A stretch of 64,000 bases of DNA, taken from the NCBI GenBank assembly GCA_913055155.1, contig CAJXJR010000005.1, forward strand, positions 62,001 through 126,000, read 5' to 3'. Positions 27,606 through 35,600 of the stretch are shown piece by piece. The position numbers and the translations under genes are program-made. How positions within the stretch are numbered: position 1 is the first letter of the stretch; each line of letters starts with the position of its first letter. The stretch is from an uncultured Erythrobacter sp. Its GTDB lineage: Bacteria; Pseudomonadota; Alphaproteobacteria; Sphingomonadales; Sphingomonadaceae. Below the pieces are notes generated by a model that was not told the origin of the DNA, did not search any database, and worked only from the letters and a program-made list of their open reading frames with translations.

Positions 27606-28811
27606 TCACCCGACGAACTCCAGCGGATTCACTGCTTCACCGCCGCGACGCAGTTCGACCGAGACGCTGGGATCGGTCGGGCCGGCAGCGCCTAGCGGCG
27701 AACCGCTGACGACTTCCTCGCCCACATCGACATCGCTGCGCGCCAGGCCGGTGACAAGGCTGGTCCAGCCGCCGCCGTGTTCGATGATTACAATATTGCC
27801 ATAGCCGCGATAAGGCCCGGCAAAGGCCACGCGGCCTGCCGCAGGGGCGACGACCTGTGCCCCGCCGATGGGAGCCAGGGTCAGCCCCTGGCTGAGGCCC
27901 GAGGCCTGCGGCGCGCCGAAGCCTGTCAGCGTGCGACCGGCGACGGGCAGGATGTAGGGCGATGGCGCATCCGCCTCTGCCAGCGTGGCGGCGGGTGTGG
28001 GTGCACTGGCGACTTGCGCTTGCTCCGGCCGGTCAGGTCGCAAGCGCGGTCCCGGCAAGGCGGCCAGACGGCTGCGCAACTCCGCCGCGCGGTCGAGTTC
28101 GTCGACCAGCCCGTCAAGGTCGCGCACTTCCTCTGCCAGGGCGAGCGCACGCTCTGCCTCGCGGCTGGCAGAGCCACCGGCGGCGCGTGCCGCCAGGCGC
28201 TGGCGGGTTTCGATCTCGGCCAGTTCCTCGCGCCGCTGGGCCAGCGCCATTTCCTCTGCTTCGAGTACTTGCGTCGCCGCCAGCGCTTCGCGGCGCAGTT
28301 CGCGCGCGCGTTCGATCCGGTTGCGCAGCTCTGCCGTGCCGGCGCGCACCTGCGGCACGGTGTCGTGCAGCATGGCGCGCAGGTAGACCACGTCCTTTAC
28401 CGATCCCGGCTGCAGGATCGACAGCGCCAGCGGGCGACGGGAGAATTGCTGCAAAGCAGCCGTCAGCCGTACCACCGGCTGCTGCTCGCGCCCCAGCTGT
28501 TCGCGCAAGTCTGCCTGTTCGCGGTCGACCATGGCGATGCGCGCGCGGGCGGCGGCGATGCCGGCCTCGGCTTGCTGGACGCGCGCGGCCAGCGCGGCGG
28601 CCTCACTGGCGGCGCGTTCGGCTGCATCCTGCGCCGCCTGCGCCTCTTCCTCGAACCGCTGGCTGCGCGCTTCGGCATTCTCGCGCTCTGCCAGCGCTTC
28701 GGCGAGGGCTGCGCGCATTTCCTGCGGATCGTCGGTCACCGGCGCGCGCTGGGCGAATGCTGCCGCGGCGCAGAAGGCGAAGGAGCCGAACAGGAGGAGG
28801 GCGCGATGCAT
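27606..28811 (-). CDS. EnvC-like murein hydrolase activator with degenerate LytM domain
   Basis: A 401-residue periplasmic protein. The signal peptide MHRALLLFGSFAFCAAAAFA is followed by a long Ala/Glu/Arg coiled coil (~30-235), a Pro-rich linker and a C-terminal LytM/M23 domain (~285-401). In the LytM domain the usual zinc ligands are absent: the HxGxD position reads SQGLTLAP and the final HxH reads VSVELRRGG. Loss of the site is the hallmark of EnvC-type activators, which switch on amidases during division, rather than cutting peptidoglycan. It starts five bases after the rlmH stop and precedes the CtpA gene. Confidence 0.88.
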   Translation of the reverse strand: MHRALLLFGSFAFCAAAAFAQRAPVTDDPQEMRAALAEALAERENAEARSQRFEEEAQAAQDAAERAASEAAALAARVQQAEAGIAAARARIAMVDREQADLREQLGREQQPVVRLTAALQQFSRRPLALSILQPGSVKDVVYLRAMLHDTVPQVRAGTAELRNRIERARELRREALAATQVLEAEEMALAQRREELAEIETRQRLAARAAGGSASREAERALALAEEVRDLDGLVDELDRAAELRSRLAALPGPRLRPDRPEQAQVASAPTPAATLAEADAPSPYILPVAGRTLTGFGAPQASGLSQGLTLAPIGGAQVVAPAAGRVAFAGPYRGYGNIVIIEHGGGWTSLVTGLARSDVDVGEEVVSGSPLGAAGPTDPSVSVELRRGGEAVNPLEFVG

Positions 28812-28816
28812 CGTCG

Positions 28817-29239
28817 CTATCCTGCCCGATGATAGGGATGGCCGGCAAGGATGGCGGTGGCGCGGAACAGCTGCTCTGCCAGCATGGCGCGGGCCAGGAG
28901 GTGCGGCCAGGTGGCCTTGCCGAAGGAAATCAGCAGGTCCGCCGCCTCGCGTTCGGCTTGCGTGTGCCCGTCAGCCGCGCCGATCACGAAGCGACACTCG
29001 CGCATGCCATCGTCACGCCAGCGCTCGAGGATCTTGGCGAAGTCTTCGGAGCCAAGGTTCCTGCCGCGCTCATCCAGCAGCACGGTCTTGCAGGGAGTCT
29101 GCGGTTCGGGAATGCGCCCGCCGGTTTCGGGCAGTTCGGTCACCTTCAGCGGCCACTGGATGCGCCTGGCATAGCGCTCGACCAGCTCTTGCTCCGGCGA
29201 GCGGGCGATCTTGCCGCGAGCGATGATGTGTAAGAGCAT
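28817..29239 (-). CDS. rlmH: 23S rRNA (pseudouridine1915-N3)-methyltransferase RlmH
   Basis: A 140-residue SPOUT-class methyltransferase acting on Psi1915 in helix 69 of 23S rRNA on assembled 70S ribosomes. Seen: a short N-terminus, LLDERGRNLGSEDFAKIL, CRFVIGAADGHTQAEREAADLLISFGKATWPHLLARAMLAEQLFRATAILAGHPYHR, containing the knot motif with the Gly-rich SAM loop and the conserved terminal Tyr-His. ATG 29239 (MLLHIIARG) is preferred to 29248 because the family starts there. It clusters with rsfS and nadD, the usual arrangement. Confidence 0.95.
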   Translation of the reverse strand: MLLHIIARGKIARSPEQELVERYARRIQWPLKVTELPETGGRIPEPQTPCKTVLLDERGRNLGSEDFAKILERWRDDGMRECRFVIGAADGHTQAEREAADLLISFGKATWPHLLARAMLAEQLFRATAILAGHPYHRAG

Positions 29240-29249
29240 GAAGAGCACC

Positions 29250-29400
29250 CTATCGGCCCGCGACTAGCGGACCGCAAGGCCGAATGGCCGCCCCCTTTCG
29301 GCTGCCTGCCAAGGCAGGCGCTCAGGATAAGCTGCGCGGGCGCAGCTTGCCCGCGCGTCCAGCAAGGACGAACGCGCGCAAGGCGCGTTCGAAAAGCAAA
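29250..29400. repeat. Five tandem hairpins between rsfS and rlmH, element C
   Basis: The 161-base spacer between two co-directional genes holds five perfect stems: 29278-29289 (GGCC, loop GAAT), 29304-29319 (7 bp, loop AA), 29329-29348 (9 bp, loop GG), 29357-29369 (GTCC, loop AGCAA) and 29371-29389 (7 bp, loop GCAAG). Segments match copies A and B: GCGACTAGCG, the CGCAAGG[CG]CGAA[CT]GGCCGCCC block of copy A, and on the minus strand the TTCGTCCT...GGACNGCGCGG order. It looks like a shorter mosaic member of the same family. Confidence 0.65.
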
Positions 29401-29865
29401 TCAGGCCGATCCGACCGCGCTGGCCTTCGTCCCGTCCTCGCCAAAGCCCCACATCCGTTCCAGGTTGTAGAAGCTGCGCACTTCGGGGCGGAACAGGTGG
29501 ACGACGACGTCGCCGGCATCGATCAGCACCCAGTCGGCAGCCGGAAGGCCTTCGATGCGCGGGCTCGGCTCGCCCGCCTGCTTCAGCTTTTCGGCCAGCT
29601 TGTTCGCCATGGCGGCGACCTGCCTGGTCGAGCGGCCCGAAGCGACGACCATGTGATCGGCGATCGAGCTTTTGCCTTCGAGCGGGATGGTGACGATTTC
29701 CTGCGCCTGATCGTCATCGAGCTGTTCGAGGACGAGGGCAAGCAGGGAGCCGGGTTCGGCGTTATGGGTGGTATCGAGATCAGGCATGGAGATGATGGTT
29801 GCTGTTGCGGTGCTGTTGCCGTGCTCGGCGGAACGCGGCTGCGTTCCAGAATGGGCATTGGTCAT
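29401..29865 (-). CDS. rsfS: Ribosome silencing factor RsfS
   Basis: A 154-residue Iojap/RsfS protein, which binds uL14 on the 50S subunit and blocks subunit joining under starvation or during maturation. The DUF143 domain (~40-145) shows DDQAQEIVTIPLEGKSSIADHMVVASGRSTRQVAAMA, WVLIDAGDVVVHLFRPEVRSFYNLERMWG. The N-terminal ~26 residues are Thr/Ser-rich and not part of the family; ATG 29787 (MPDLDTT) is an alternative start, and neither start has a clear ribosome site. It lies 59 bases after nadD. Confidence 0.93.
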   Translation of the reverse strand: MTNAHSGTQPRSAEHGNSTATATIISMPDLDTTHNAEPGSLLALVLEQLDDDQAQEIVTIPLEGKSSIADHMVVASGRSTRQVAAMANKLAEKLKQAGEPSPRIEGLPAADWVLIDAGDVVVHLFRPEVRSFYNLERMWGFGEDGTKASAVGSA

Positions 29866-29924
29866 CGCGAAAGGTCATGCTCCGTATATGGGGTGATGGA
29901 CGAAAGCGTAAAGGAGCAGGCGCC

Positions 29925-30584
29925 TCACGCGTCCACCCCCTTTGTGCCGTCATGTATGAGGGAATGCGTCACTTCATCCCTTGGGGCAGGACCGGCCATG
30001 CCGTCTGCCCAGTGAGGATCCGCCCGGCGTATCTGTGTGGCCGAACGCGGATCGGGATCGAAACGCAGCTCTATCAGCGCTGGTGCGCTCCATTCGCCCC
30101 GGTTGCGTAATCCGGCGGCGGACAACCGGTAGTCGCGCAGCCAGGCCATTGCGGGGCTCGCAATAGCCTTGTCCTCATACCCCGGACGGGCGATCACGGC
30201 AATGGGCATTTCCCGGGCGATCTGCCGCCAGTTCTTCCAGCGGTGGAATTGCGCCAGGTTGTCGCTGCCCATCAGCCAGACGAACCGCCTGTGCGGATAG
30301 CGGCGCTTCAGGGCACGCAGGGTATCGACCGTGTAGCGCGTGCCCAGCTCGCGCTCGATTGCCGTCACCCGGATCGGGGCACGGCGGCTCATCGCCATGG
30401 CCGAGCGCACGCGGGCAGGCAGCGCGGCCATGCCCGCCTTCGGTTTCAACGGGTTGCCGGGCGATACCATCCACCACACCTCGTCCAGCCCCAGCGCGGC
30501 CTTGGCGAACAGGGTGATGCGACGATGGCCCGCATGGGCGGGGTTGAAACTGCCACCCAGCAGGCCGGTAAGCGGTCCGCGCAT
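29925..30584 (-). CDS. nadD: Nicotinate-nucleotide adenylyltransferase
   Basis: A 219-residue enzyme that makes nicotinic acid adenine dinucleotide from NaMN and ATP in NAD biosynthesis. The nucleotidyltransferase motif GLLGGSFNPAHAGHRRI (GGSFxPxHxGH) opens the protein. WWMVSPGNPLKP, RYTVDTLRALKRRYP, FVWLMGSDNLAQFHRWKNWRQI and the late S/T-x-IR motif (SATQIRR) follow. Its ATG overlaps the aldo/keto reductase stop (TGATG), so the two are coupled. The C-terminal ~25 residues extend past the usual family end. Confidence 0.95.
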   Translation of the reverse strand: MRGPLTGLLGGSFNPAHAGHRRITLFAKAALGLDEVWWMVSPGNPLKPKAGMAALPARVRSAMAMSRRAPIRVTAIERELGTRYTVDTLRALKRRYPHRRFVWLMGSDNLAQFHRWKNWRQIAREMPIAVIARPGYEDKAIASPAMAWLRDYRLSAAGLRNRGEWSAPALIELRFDPDPRSATQIRRADPHWADGMAGPAPRDEVTHSLIHDGTKGVDA

Positions 30585-31636
30585 CAGTCGGCGGGTCGCC
30601 GTTCGGACACGCGGAAGCCGTGGCGATGGTTCTGCGCCTCGATCGCCCAGCTCGGATACTCGTGCTCGAGTTCGCCGATGGCGTTCAGTTCGGCAAGCTC
30701 GTGCGAGGAAAGCTCGACATCGGTGGCTGCAAGGTTTTGTGCCAATTGCTCCTTGCGCTTGGCGCCCACGATAACCGATGCGGTTACAGGTTGGTGCAGC
30801 AGCCAGGCCAGTGCAATGGCCGGCACGGTGACGCCGCGCTGTTCGGCCATCGGGCGCATCGCCTGCACCGCCTTGGCAGCCAAATCCTTGTCTGCCCTGG
30901 GGAAATCAAGCTTCGCCCGGCGCCCCTCGCCGCTGACGTCGCCCTCTGCCCCGAAATCATACTTGCCCGACAGCAGGCCGCCCAGCAGCGGGCTCCACAC
31001 CATCAGGCCCAGTCCTTCGGACAGCATCATCGGCACCAGTTCGCGCTCCAGCTCGCGCGCGGTCACGGCATAGAGCGCCTGGTTGGATACGAACCTGTCC
31101 CACCCGCGCTTCTCGGCAATGCCCAGCGCCTTGGCAATCTGCCACGCCGCCCAGTTGGACACGCCGATGTAGCGCGCCCGGCCGGAACGCACGATGTCCT
31201 CCAGCGCACGCAGGCCTTCCTCCATCGGCGTGTTCGGATCCCAGCCATGGATCTGGTAAAGATCGACGTGATCGAGCTGCAAGCGCGCCAGGCTGGCATC
31301 GATCTCGTTGAGGAGGTGGTATCGCGAGTAGCCGGCATCGTTCGGCCTTTCGCCCATCGGCCCCATGCCCTTGGTAGCAACAACCACCTGGTCGCGCGCC
31401 ACGCCCAGATCGCGCAGCGCCTGGCCGAGATATTCCTCGCTCTGGCCCGCCGAATAGACGTTGGCGGTGTCGATGAAGTTCACCCCCGCATCCAGCGCCT
31501 GTTGCACCAGCGCGGTGGAACCGGCCTGGTCCAGGTCGTGCTGAAAAAAGGCAGAAGGCGCCGTACCGAAAGTCATCGTACCAAGGCACAGTTCGGAGAC
31601 GACAAGCCCCGAGTTGCCCAATCGGTTATAGCGCAT
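30584..31636 (-). CDS. Aldo/keto reductase
   Basis: A 350-residue NADPH-dependent oxidoreductase of the TIM-barrel AKR family. The catalytic set is present: Asp and Tyr in NFIDTANVYSAGQSEEYLG (~54-72), Lys in VVVATKGMG (~88) and His in VDLYQIHGWDPNTPMEEGLRAL (~125). The C-terminal NADPH-binding segment PVTASVIVGAKRKEQLAQNL follows. ATG 31636 has AGAGGGG upstream. It leads the operon that continues into nadD and rsfS, an unusual first gene for that cluster. Natural substrate not predictable. Confidence 0.9.
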   Translation of the reverse strand: MRYNRLGNSGLVVSELCLGTMTFGTAPSAFFQHDLDQAGSTALVQQALDAGVNFIDTANVYSAGQSEEYLGQALRDLGVARDQVVVATKGMGPMGERPNDAGYSRYHLLNEIDASLARLQLDHVDLYQIHGWDPNTPMEEGLRALEDIVRSGRARYIGVSNWAAWQIAKALGIAEKRGWDRFVSNQALYAVTARELERELVPMMLSEGLGLMVWSPLLGGLLSGKYDFGAEGDVSGEGRRAKLDFPRADKDLAAKAVQAMRPMAEQRGVTVPAIALAWLLHQPVTASVIVGAKRKEQLAQNLAATDVELSSHELAELNAIGELEHEYPSWAIEAQNHRHGFRVSERRPAD

Positions 31637-31666
31637 TTCGGCCCCTCTTCCGCTTGCGTTGGCTGG

Positions 31667-32941
31667 CTAGGGTCGGGCCTGTCCCGATCCCAGCACCTGC
31701 CACTTGTACGTTGTCAGCCCTTCCAGCGCCACCGGGCCACGCGCGTGCAGGCGCCCCGTGGCAATGCCGATCTCCGCACCCAGCCCGAATTCGCCGCCGT
31801 CGGCGAACTGGGTGGAGGCGTTGTGCATCACGATGGCGCTGTCGACTTCGTTCAGGAAACGCTGCGCGGCCTCTTCGTTGTCGGTGATGATCGCTTCGGT
31901 ATGGCCGGAGGAATGGGCAGCGATGTGCTCCATCGCGGCGTCGATATCGTCGACCACGGCGACCGACAGGATGGCATCGAGATACTCGGTATCCCAGTCC
32001 TCCGCCGTGGCGGGCTTCACGCGCGGGTCGAGCTTTTGCGCCCGCTCGTCGCCGCGCAGTTCGCAGCCGGCATCGGCAATGGCGGCCAATACTTCCGCAC
32101 CCTTGGGGAAGTTGGCGTCGATCAGCAGCGTTTCCATCGCCCCGCAGATGCCGGTGCGGCGCATCTTCGCGTTGACCGCGATGGCGCGCGCCATGGCGGG
32201 ATCGGCATCGGCGTGGATATAGGTGTGGCAAATACCGTCGAGGTGGGCCAGCACGGGCACGCGGGCATCCTGCTGGACGCGGGCGACCAGCCCCTTGCCC
32301 CCGCGCGGCACGATCATGTCCACCAGACCGGCCGCCTTCAGCATGGCGCCCACGGCTTCGCGGTCCTGCGTGGGCATCAGCTGGATCGCGTCGGCAGGCA
32401 GGCCCGCTTCGGCCAGGCCCTTCACGAAGGCGGCATGCAGCGCACGGTTGGAATGGATCGCTTCGCTGCCACCGCGCAGCAGCGCGGCATTGCCCGAACG
32501 CAGGCACAGCGCGGCCGCGTCTGCGGTCACGTTGGGGCGGCTTTCGTAGATGATCCCGATCAGGCCGATGGGAATGCGACGCCGCACCAGGCCGAAGTTC
32601 GAAGGCGAAGTGCTCTCGTCGATGATCTCGCCCACCGGATCGGGCAGGCTGGCGACGTTCTCGATGGCGCTGGCGATGGCATCCAGCCGGTCTTCGTCCA
32701 GCTTCAGCCGGTCGAGCATGGCGCCGGTCAGGCCACGCTCCTCGCCTGCTGCCATGTCCCTGGCATTGGCTTCGAGGATGGCGGGCGCATCGGCGCGGAT
32801 GGCCTTGGCCGCGGCGCGCAGTCCCGCAGCCTTTTCCTCGTCGCTGGCGCGCGCCAGCTTGCGCTGTGCCGCGCGCCCCTTGCGGGCAAGGTCTGCGATA
32901 AGGGTGGAATAGTCGGTCTTGGTGTCTGTGTCTGTTTGCAT
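31667..32941 (-). CDS. proA: Glutamate-5-semialdehyde dehydrogenase (gamma-glutamyl phosphate reductase)
   Basis: A 424-residue NADPH enzyme that reduces gamma-glutamyl phosphate to the semialdehyde in proline biosynthesis. Landmarks are VRRRIPIGLIGIIYESRPNVTADAAALCLRSGNAALLRGGSEA (~105-150), LIVPRGGKGL-type loop, the catalytic Cys in KMRRTGICGAMETLLID (~260) and the C-terminal HNASTQFADGGEFGLGAEIGIATGRLHARGPVALEGLTTYKW signature. The frame is open to 33076, but ATG 32941 (MQTDTDTKTDYS) has AGAGG upstream. proB is not in the window. A dyad (32988-33009) lies about 50 bases upstream. Confidence 0.96.
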   Translation of the reverse strand: MQTDTDTKTDYSTLIADLARKGRAAQRKLARASDEEKAAGLRAAAKAIRADAPAILEANARDMAAGEERGLTGAMLDRLKLDEDRLDAIASAIENVASLPDPVGEIIDESTSPSNFGLVRRRIPIGLIGIIYESRPNVTADAAALCLRSGNAALLRGGSEAIHSNRALHAAFVKGLAEAGLPADAIQLMPTQDREAVGAMLKAAGLVDMIVPRGGKGLVARVQQDARVPVLAHLDGICHTYIHADADPAMARAIAVNAKMRRTGICGAMETLLIDANFPKGAEVLAAIADAGCELRGDERAQKLDPRVKPATAEDWDTEYLDAILSVAVVDDIDAAMEHIAAHSSGHTEAIITDNEEAAQRFLNEVDSAIVMHNASTQFADGGEFGLGAEIGIATGRLHARGPVALEGLTTYKWQVLGSGQARP

Positions 32942-32987
32942 GAAAGCGCCTCTACCATCCTGCCGGGGGCCTGTCAGGGGGCGAATC

Positions 32988-33009
32988 ATACCCCCCGAAT
33001 ATGGGGTAT
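32988..33009. promoter_or_regulatory. ATACCCC-N8-GGGGTAT dyad between proA and an M23 peptidase gene
   Basis: Seven-base arms (32988-32994 and 33003-33009) are perfectly inverted around eight bases. The G-tract dyad with flanking AT resembles operators of the CsoR/RcnR/FrmR metal- or formaldehyde-sensing family. The resemblance is by pattern only, and no such regulator gene is in the window. A second dyad, CGATGAA-CGA-TTCATCG, is at 33062-33078. Confidence 0.4.
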
Positions 33010-33184
33010 CGACATGCACGAGACGCAGTTTAGTTCCCGCATTTGTGCAAAGTTTTCTCGCCGATGAACGATTCATCGTGCGACGGGTTCGACTCGCCCC
33101 AAAGGTTAACGGCGGCCCTCGACCTGCCGCGTGCCTCCGCTATCGCTGCTGCAACATAAATTTAAGCGAACTGACGGGGTCGTC

Positions 33185-34363
33185 TTGGAACAACAATCGA
33201 CAGGTGGAATACTGGACCGCCTGCGCACCTGGTTTCCGGAGCGTGAGTTTTTCATGCGCTCGCAAGGGCAGGTACGTTTCATCACCATAACCACGCGGAT
33301 GCAGATGGTTGCGGCGGGCACTGTTGCCGCCATCACGCTGGGCTGGGCGGTTTCCATGGGCGTGATGGGCATCAGCCAGTGGCAGGCCAGCGCAGAGCGC
33401 GCCTCGCTGCTGGAGCGTGAGGCCCAGGTCGCCACCGCCGAAGACCGCTTCGACCAGTATTCCGAAAACCTCGCCTCCACCGTCGCCGACCTCGAAGCGC
33501 GGCAGGACCTGCTCGACGGCATCGTGGATATGCTTCCCGAAGACGTGATGAGCGAGGCCGGGCACACGGTCACCGATTCCGCCGCCGAAAGCGAAGAACT
33601 GATCAGCATGATTCGCGAAGTCTTCCCCGAAGCGGAAGGCCTTGCCCGGATGGAAGCGCGCCAGCTGGCCTTCGCCGAACGGCTGACGCTCTATGCCGAT
33701 CGCCGCGCCGAACGCGCCGAACAGGCGATCCGCCAGCTGGGGCTCGATCCGCGCGCGGTGATGGCATCGAACGAACAGGCCATGGGTGGTCCGCTGGAAA
33801 GCCTCGCCTCGGAAGGTGACGGCTCGCTGGATCCGCGTTTCGAGCGCCTCGGCCTGAGCCTTGCCCGGATGAGCGCGCTGGAGCGTGGGCTCGACCAGAT
33901 CCCGCAGGTGATGCCAGCAGACCTGAACTCGATCTCCTCGGGCTTCGGTTATCGTCGGGACCCGTTCAGCGGCGGCGCCGCCATGCACCGCGGCCTCGAT
34001 TTCCGCGCACCCTATGGTTCGCCGATCCACGCTGCCGCCGATGGCCGCGTCTCCTACGTCGGCTGGAAATCCGGCTATGGCAAGGTGGTGGAAATCGACC
34101 ATGGCGCCGGCCTCGTCACCCGTTATGCCCACATGTCGCGCTGGAACGCGCAAGTCGGCGCAGATGTTTCCGCCGGCGACGTAATTGGCGCCATCGGCAG
34201 CACCGGTCGTTCCACCGGCCCGCACCTGCACTTCGAAGTGCGCATCAACAACCAAGCGGTGAACCCGCGCCCGTTCCTGGAGACAGCCCCCCATGTTCTC
34301 GAGCAAGTCAGAGCGGAATTCGCCCCGGGTAGCGGCGAGTCCGGCAGTGAAATCGATGGCTAG
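33185..34363 (+). CDS. M23 (LytM) family metallopeptidase, membrane-anchored
   Basis: A ~392-residue peptidoglycan endopeptidase. It has a short cytoplasmic N-terminus, one membrane helix (RMQMVAAGTVAAITLGWAVSMGVMG, ~40-60), a coiled-coil periplasmic stalk (~65-220) and a C-terminal M23 domain. All zinc and catalytic positions are present: MHRGLDFRAPYGSPI (HxxxD), HMSRW and GPHLHFEVR (HxH). The frame is open from a GTG at 33131; TTG 33185 is my choice because LEQQSTGGILDRL starts like relatives, but it is uncertain and ATG 33254 is possible. Its last 71 bases overlap the bactofilin gene in another frame, a functional pairing known in other bacteria. Confidence 0.85.
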   Translation: MEQQSTGGILDRLRTWFPEREFFMRSQGQVRFITITTRMQMVAAGTVAAITLGWAVSMGVMGISQWQASAERASLLEREAQVATAEDRFDQYSENLASTVADLEARQDLLDGIVDMLPEDVMSEAGHTVTDSAAESEELISMIREVFPEAEGLARMEARQLAFAERLTLYADRRAERAEQAIRQLGLDPRAVMASNEQAMGGPLESLASEGDGSLDPRFERLGLSLARMSALERGLDQIPQVMPADLNSISSGFGYRRDPFSGGAAMHRGLDFRAPYGSPIHAAADGRVSYVGWKSGYGKVVEIDHGAGLVTRYAHMSRWNAQVGADVSAGDVIGAIGSTGRSTGPHLHFEVRINNQAVNPRPFLETAPHVLEQVRAEFAPGSGESGSEIDG

Positions 34364-34757
34364 TCCCGGCGGTACCTTTTCCGTGATCGGCCCCGATGTC
34401 ACCATTCGCGGCGATATCGAGGCATCGGTCGACCTGCACGTGGATGGCAAGGTGATCGGCAATATCGAATGCGCCAGCCTGGTGCAGGGCGAAAGCAGCC
34501 GCGTCGAAGGCGAGATCAAGGCCGAAAGCGCGCGCCTTTCGGGCGAAGTACAGGGCACTATCGAAGTGCGTAACCTGGTGGTGCTGAAGACAGCGCAGAT
34601 CGACGGCGATGTCAGCTACGACACTTTGACGATCGAACAGGGTGCCTCTGTCGACGGGCGATTCGCACCGCTGCGCGCCAAGGCCACGCAGGCCGCCAAG
34701 CCTGCCGCCGACAAGAGCGACGAAGACGGTCAGCGCGGGCTCTCGCTCGCGGGCTGA
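34293..34757 (+). CDS. Bactofilin (polymer-forming cytoskeletal protein)
   Basis: A 154-residue protein with a right-handed beta-helix core (~28-130), seen as repeating short strands: FSVIGPDVTIRGDIEASVDLHVDGKVIGNIECASLVQGESSRVEGEIKAESARLSGEVQGTIEVRNLVVLKTAQIDGDVSYDTLTIEQGASVDG. Bactofilins polymerise without nucleotide at membranes and localise cell-wall enzymes. The N-terminal MFSSKSERN and the basic, Ala/Lys-rich C-tail are typical. GGAGA lies nine bases before ATG 34293. The first 71 bases overlap the end of the M23 peptidase gene. ATG 34356 would remove the overlap but cut the usual N-terminus. Confidence 0.92.
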   Translation: MFSSKSERNSPRVAASPAVKSMASPGGTFSVIGPDVTIRGDIEASVDLHVDGKVIGNIECASLVQGESSRVEGEIKAESARLSGEVQGTIEVRNLVVLKTAQIDGDVSYDTLTIEQGASVDGRFAPLRAKATQAAKPAADKSDEDGQRGLSLAG

Positions 34758-34781
34758 TACCAGCTTAGATGTTGGAGGGGA

Positions 34782-34806
34782 TGGGGCGGTCCGTGTGGCC
34801 GCCCCA
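34782..34806. terminator. Hairpin in the convergent gap after the bactofilin gene
   Basis: TGGGGCGGTC (34782-34791) pairs with GGCCGCCCCA (34797-34806) over ten positions, one a G-U, around CGTGT. No T-run follows on either strand, so its role as a bidirectional terminator between the bactofilin and trcR genes is only probable. Confidence 0.45.
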
Positions 34807-34848
34807 CGTCGTTTGGGCGCTTGCTTGAAGCTCGGCCGGACCGGACTG

Positions 34849-35580
34849 TTACTGTTCCGCTTCGCCCTTCTCTTCGGCAGCGCGCTTGGCTTCCAGCCAG
34901 GCTTCGGCTTCGGCTTCCTGCGCGGCTTCGGCAGCGGCCTTTGCCGCTTCCTCGCGCTCGCGGCGCAGCTGCGCGATCAGTTCCTGCTTGTCGTCACGCG
35001 GCGCGGCAGGCGCTTCGACTGCCTCTTCGCCTTCGGTGGCGGGTTCTGCAGCGGCGGCGCGCTTGGCCGCCTTGGCCACGGCCGCATCCAGTTCGCGCTG
35101 CGAGCACAGGCCCAGGGTCACCGGATCCTTGGGCTGGATGTTCGCGATGTTCCAGTGACTGCGCTCGCGAATGGCGTTGATCGTGTTCCGGGTGGTGCCG
35201 ATCAGGCGACCGATCTGCGCGTCGGAGATTTCCGGGTGGTTGCGCAGGATCCAGGCGATGCCGTCGGGCTTGTCCTGGCGCTTGGACACCGGCGTGTAGC
35301 GCGGGCCCTTGGTGCGGCTCACGTCGACCGGGGCCTTCTGCATCACCAGCTTGTAGTTCGGGTCGGCCTGGCCGCGCTCGATCTCCTCGTGCGTCAGCTC
35401 GCCCGAGTGCACCGGATCGCGGCCGGTGTACTTGGCGCTGGCGAGATCGTCCGCCATCGCCTGCACTTCGAGGATGTGCAGGCCGCAGAAATCGGCGATC
35501 TGGGTGAAGCTGAGCGCAGTGTTGTCCACCAGCCAGCTGGCAGTGGCGTGAGGCATCAGGGGCTTGGCTTGGTCAGCCAC
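34849..35580 (-). CDS. trcR: TrcR-like cell-cycle transcriptional regulator (DUF1013)
   Basis: A 243-residue cytoplasmic protein of the DUF1013 family. In Caulobacter, TrcR associates with RNA polymerase and is needed for normal cell-cycle transcription. The conserved core spans ~1-160: MPHATASWLVDNTALSFTQIADFCGLHILEVQAMADD (helix-turn-helix-like), DPVHSGELTHEEI, and DGIAWILRNHPEISDAQIGRLIGTTRNTINAIRERSHWN. A lineage-variable Ala/Glu/Lys coiled tail (~165-243) follows. The start is GTG 35580, with GGAGAA upstream; the frame is open to 35643 but enters a terminator. The role is inferred from homologues. Confidence 0.88.
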   Translation of the reverse strand: MADQAKPLMPHATASWLVDNTALSFTQIADFCGLHILEVQAMADDLASAKYTGRDPVHSGELTHEEIERGQADPNYKLVMQKAPVDVSRTKGPRYTPVSKRQDKPDGIAWILRNHPEISDAQIGRLIGTTRNTINAIRERSHWNIANIQPKDPVTLGLCSQRELDAAVAKAAKRAAAAEPATEGEEAVEAPAAPRDDKQELIAQLRREREEAAKAAAEAAQEAEAEAWLEAKRAAEEKGEAEQ

Positions 35581-35600
35581 GGCGTTTCTCCAATCGGAAA

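Noticed and set aside
34782-34806. Strong intrinsic terminator after the bactofilin gene
   Set aside because: The stem is good but there is no T-run on either strand, so it is listed only as a probable hairpin.
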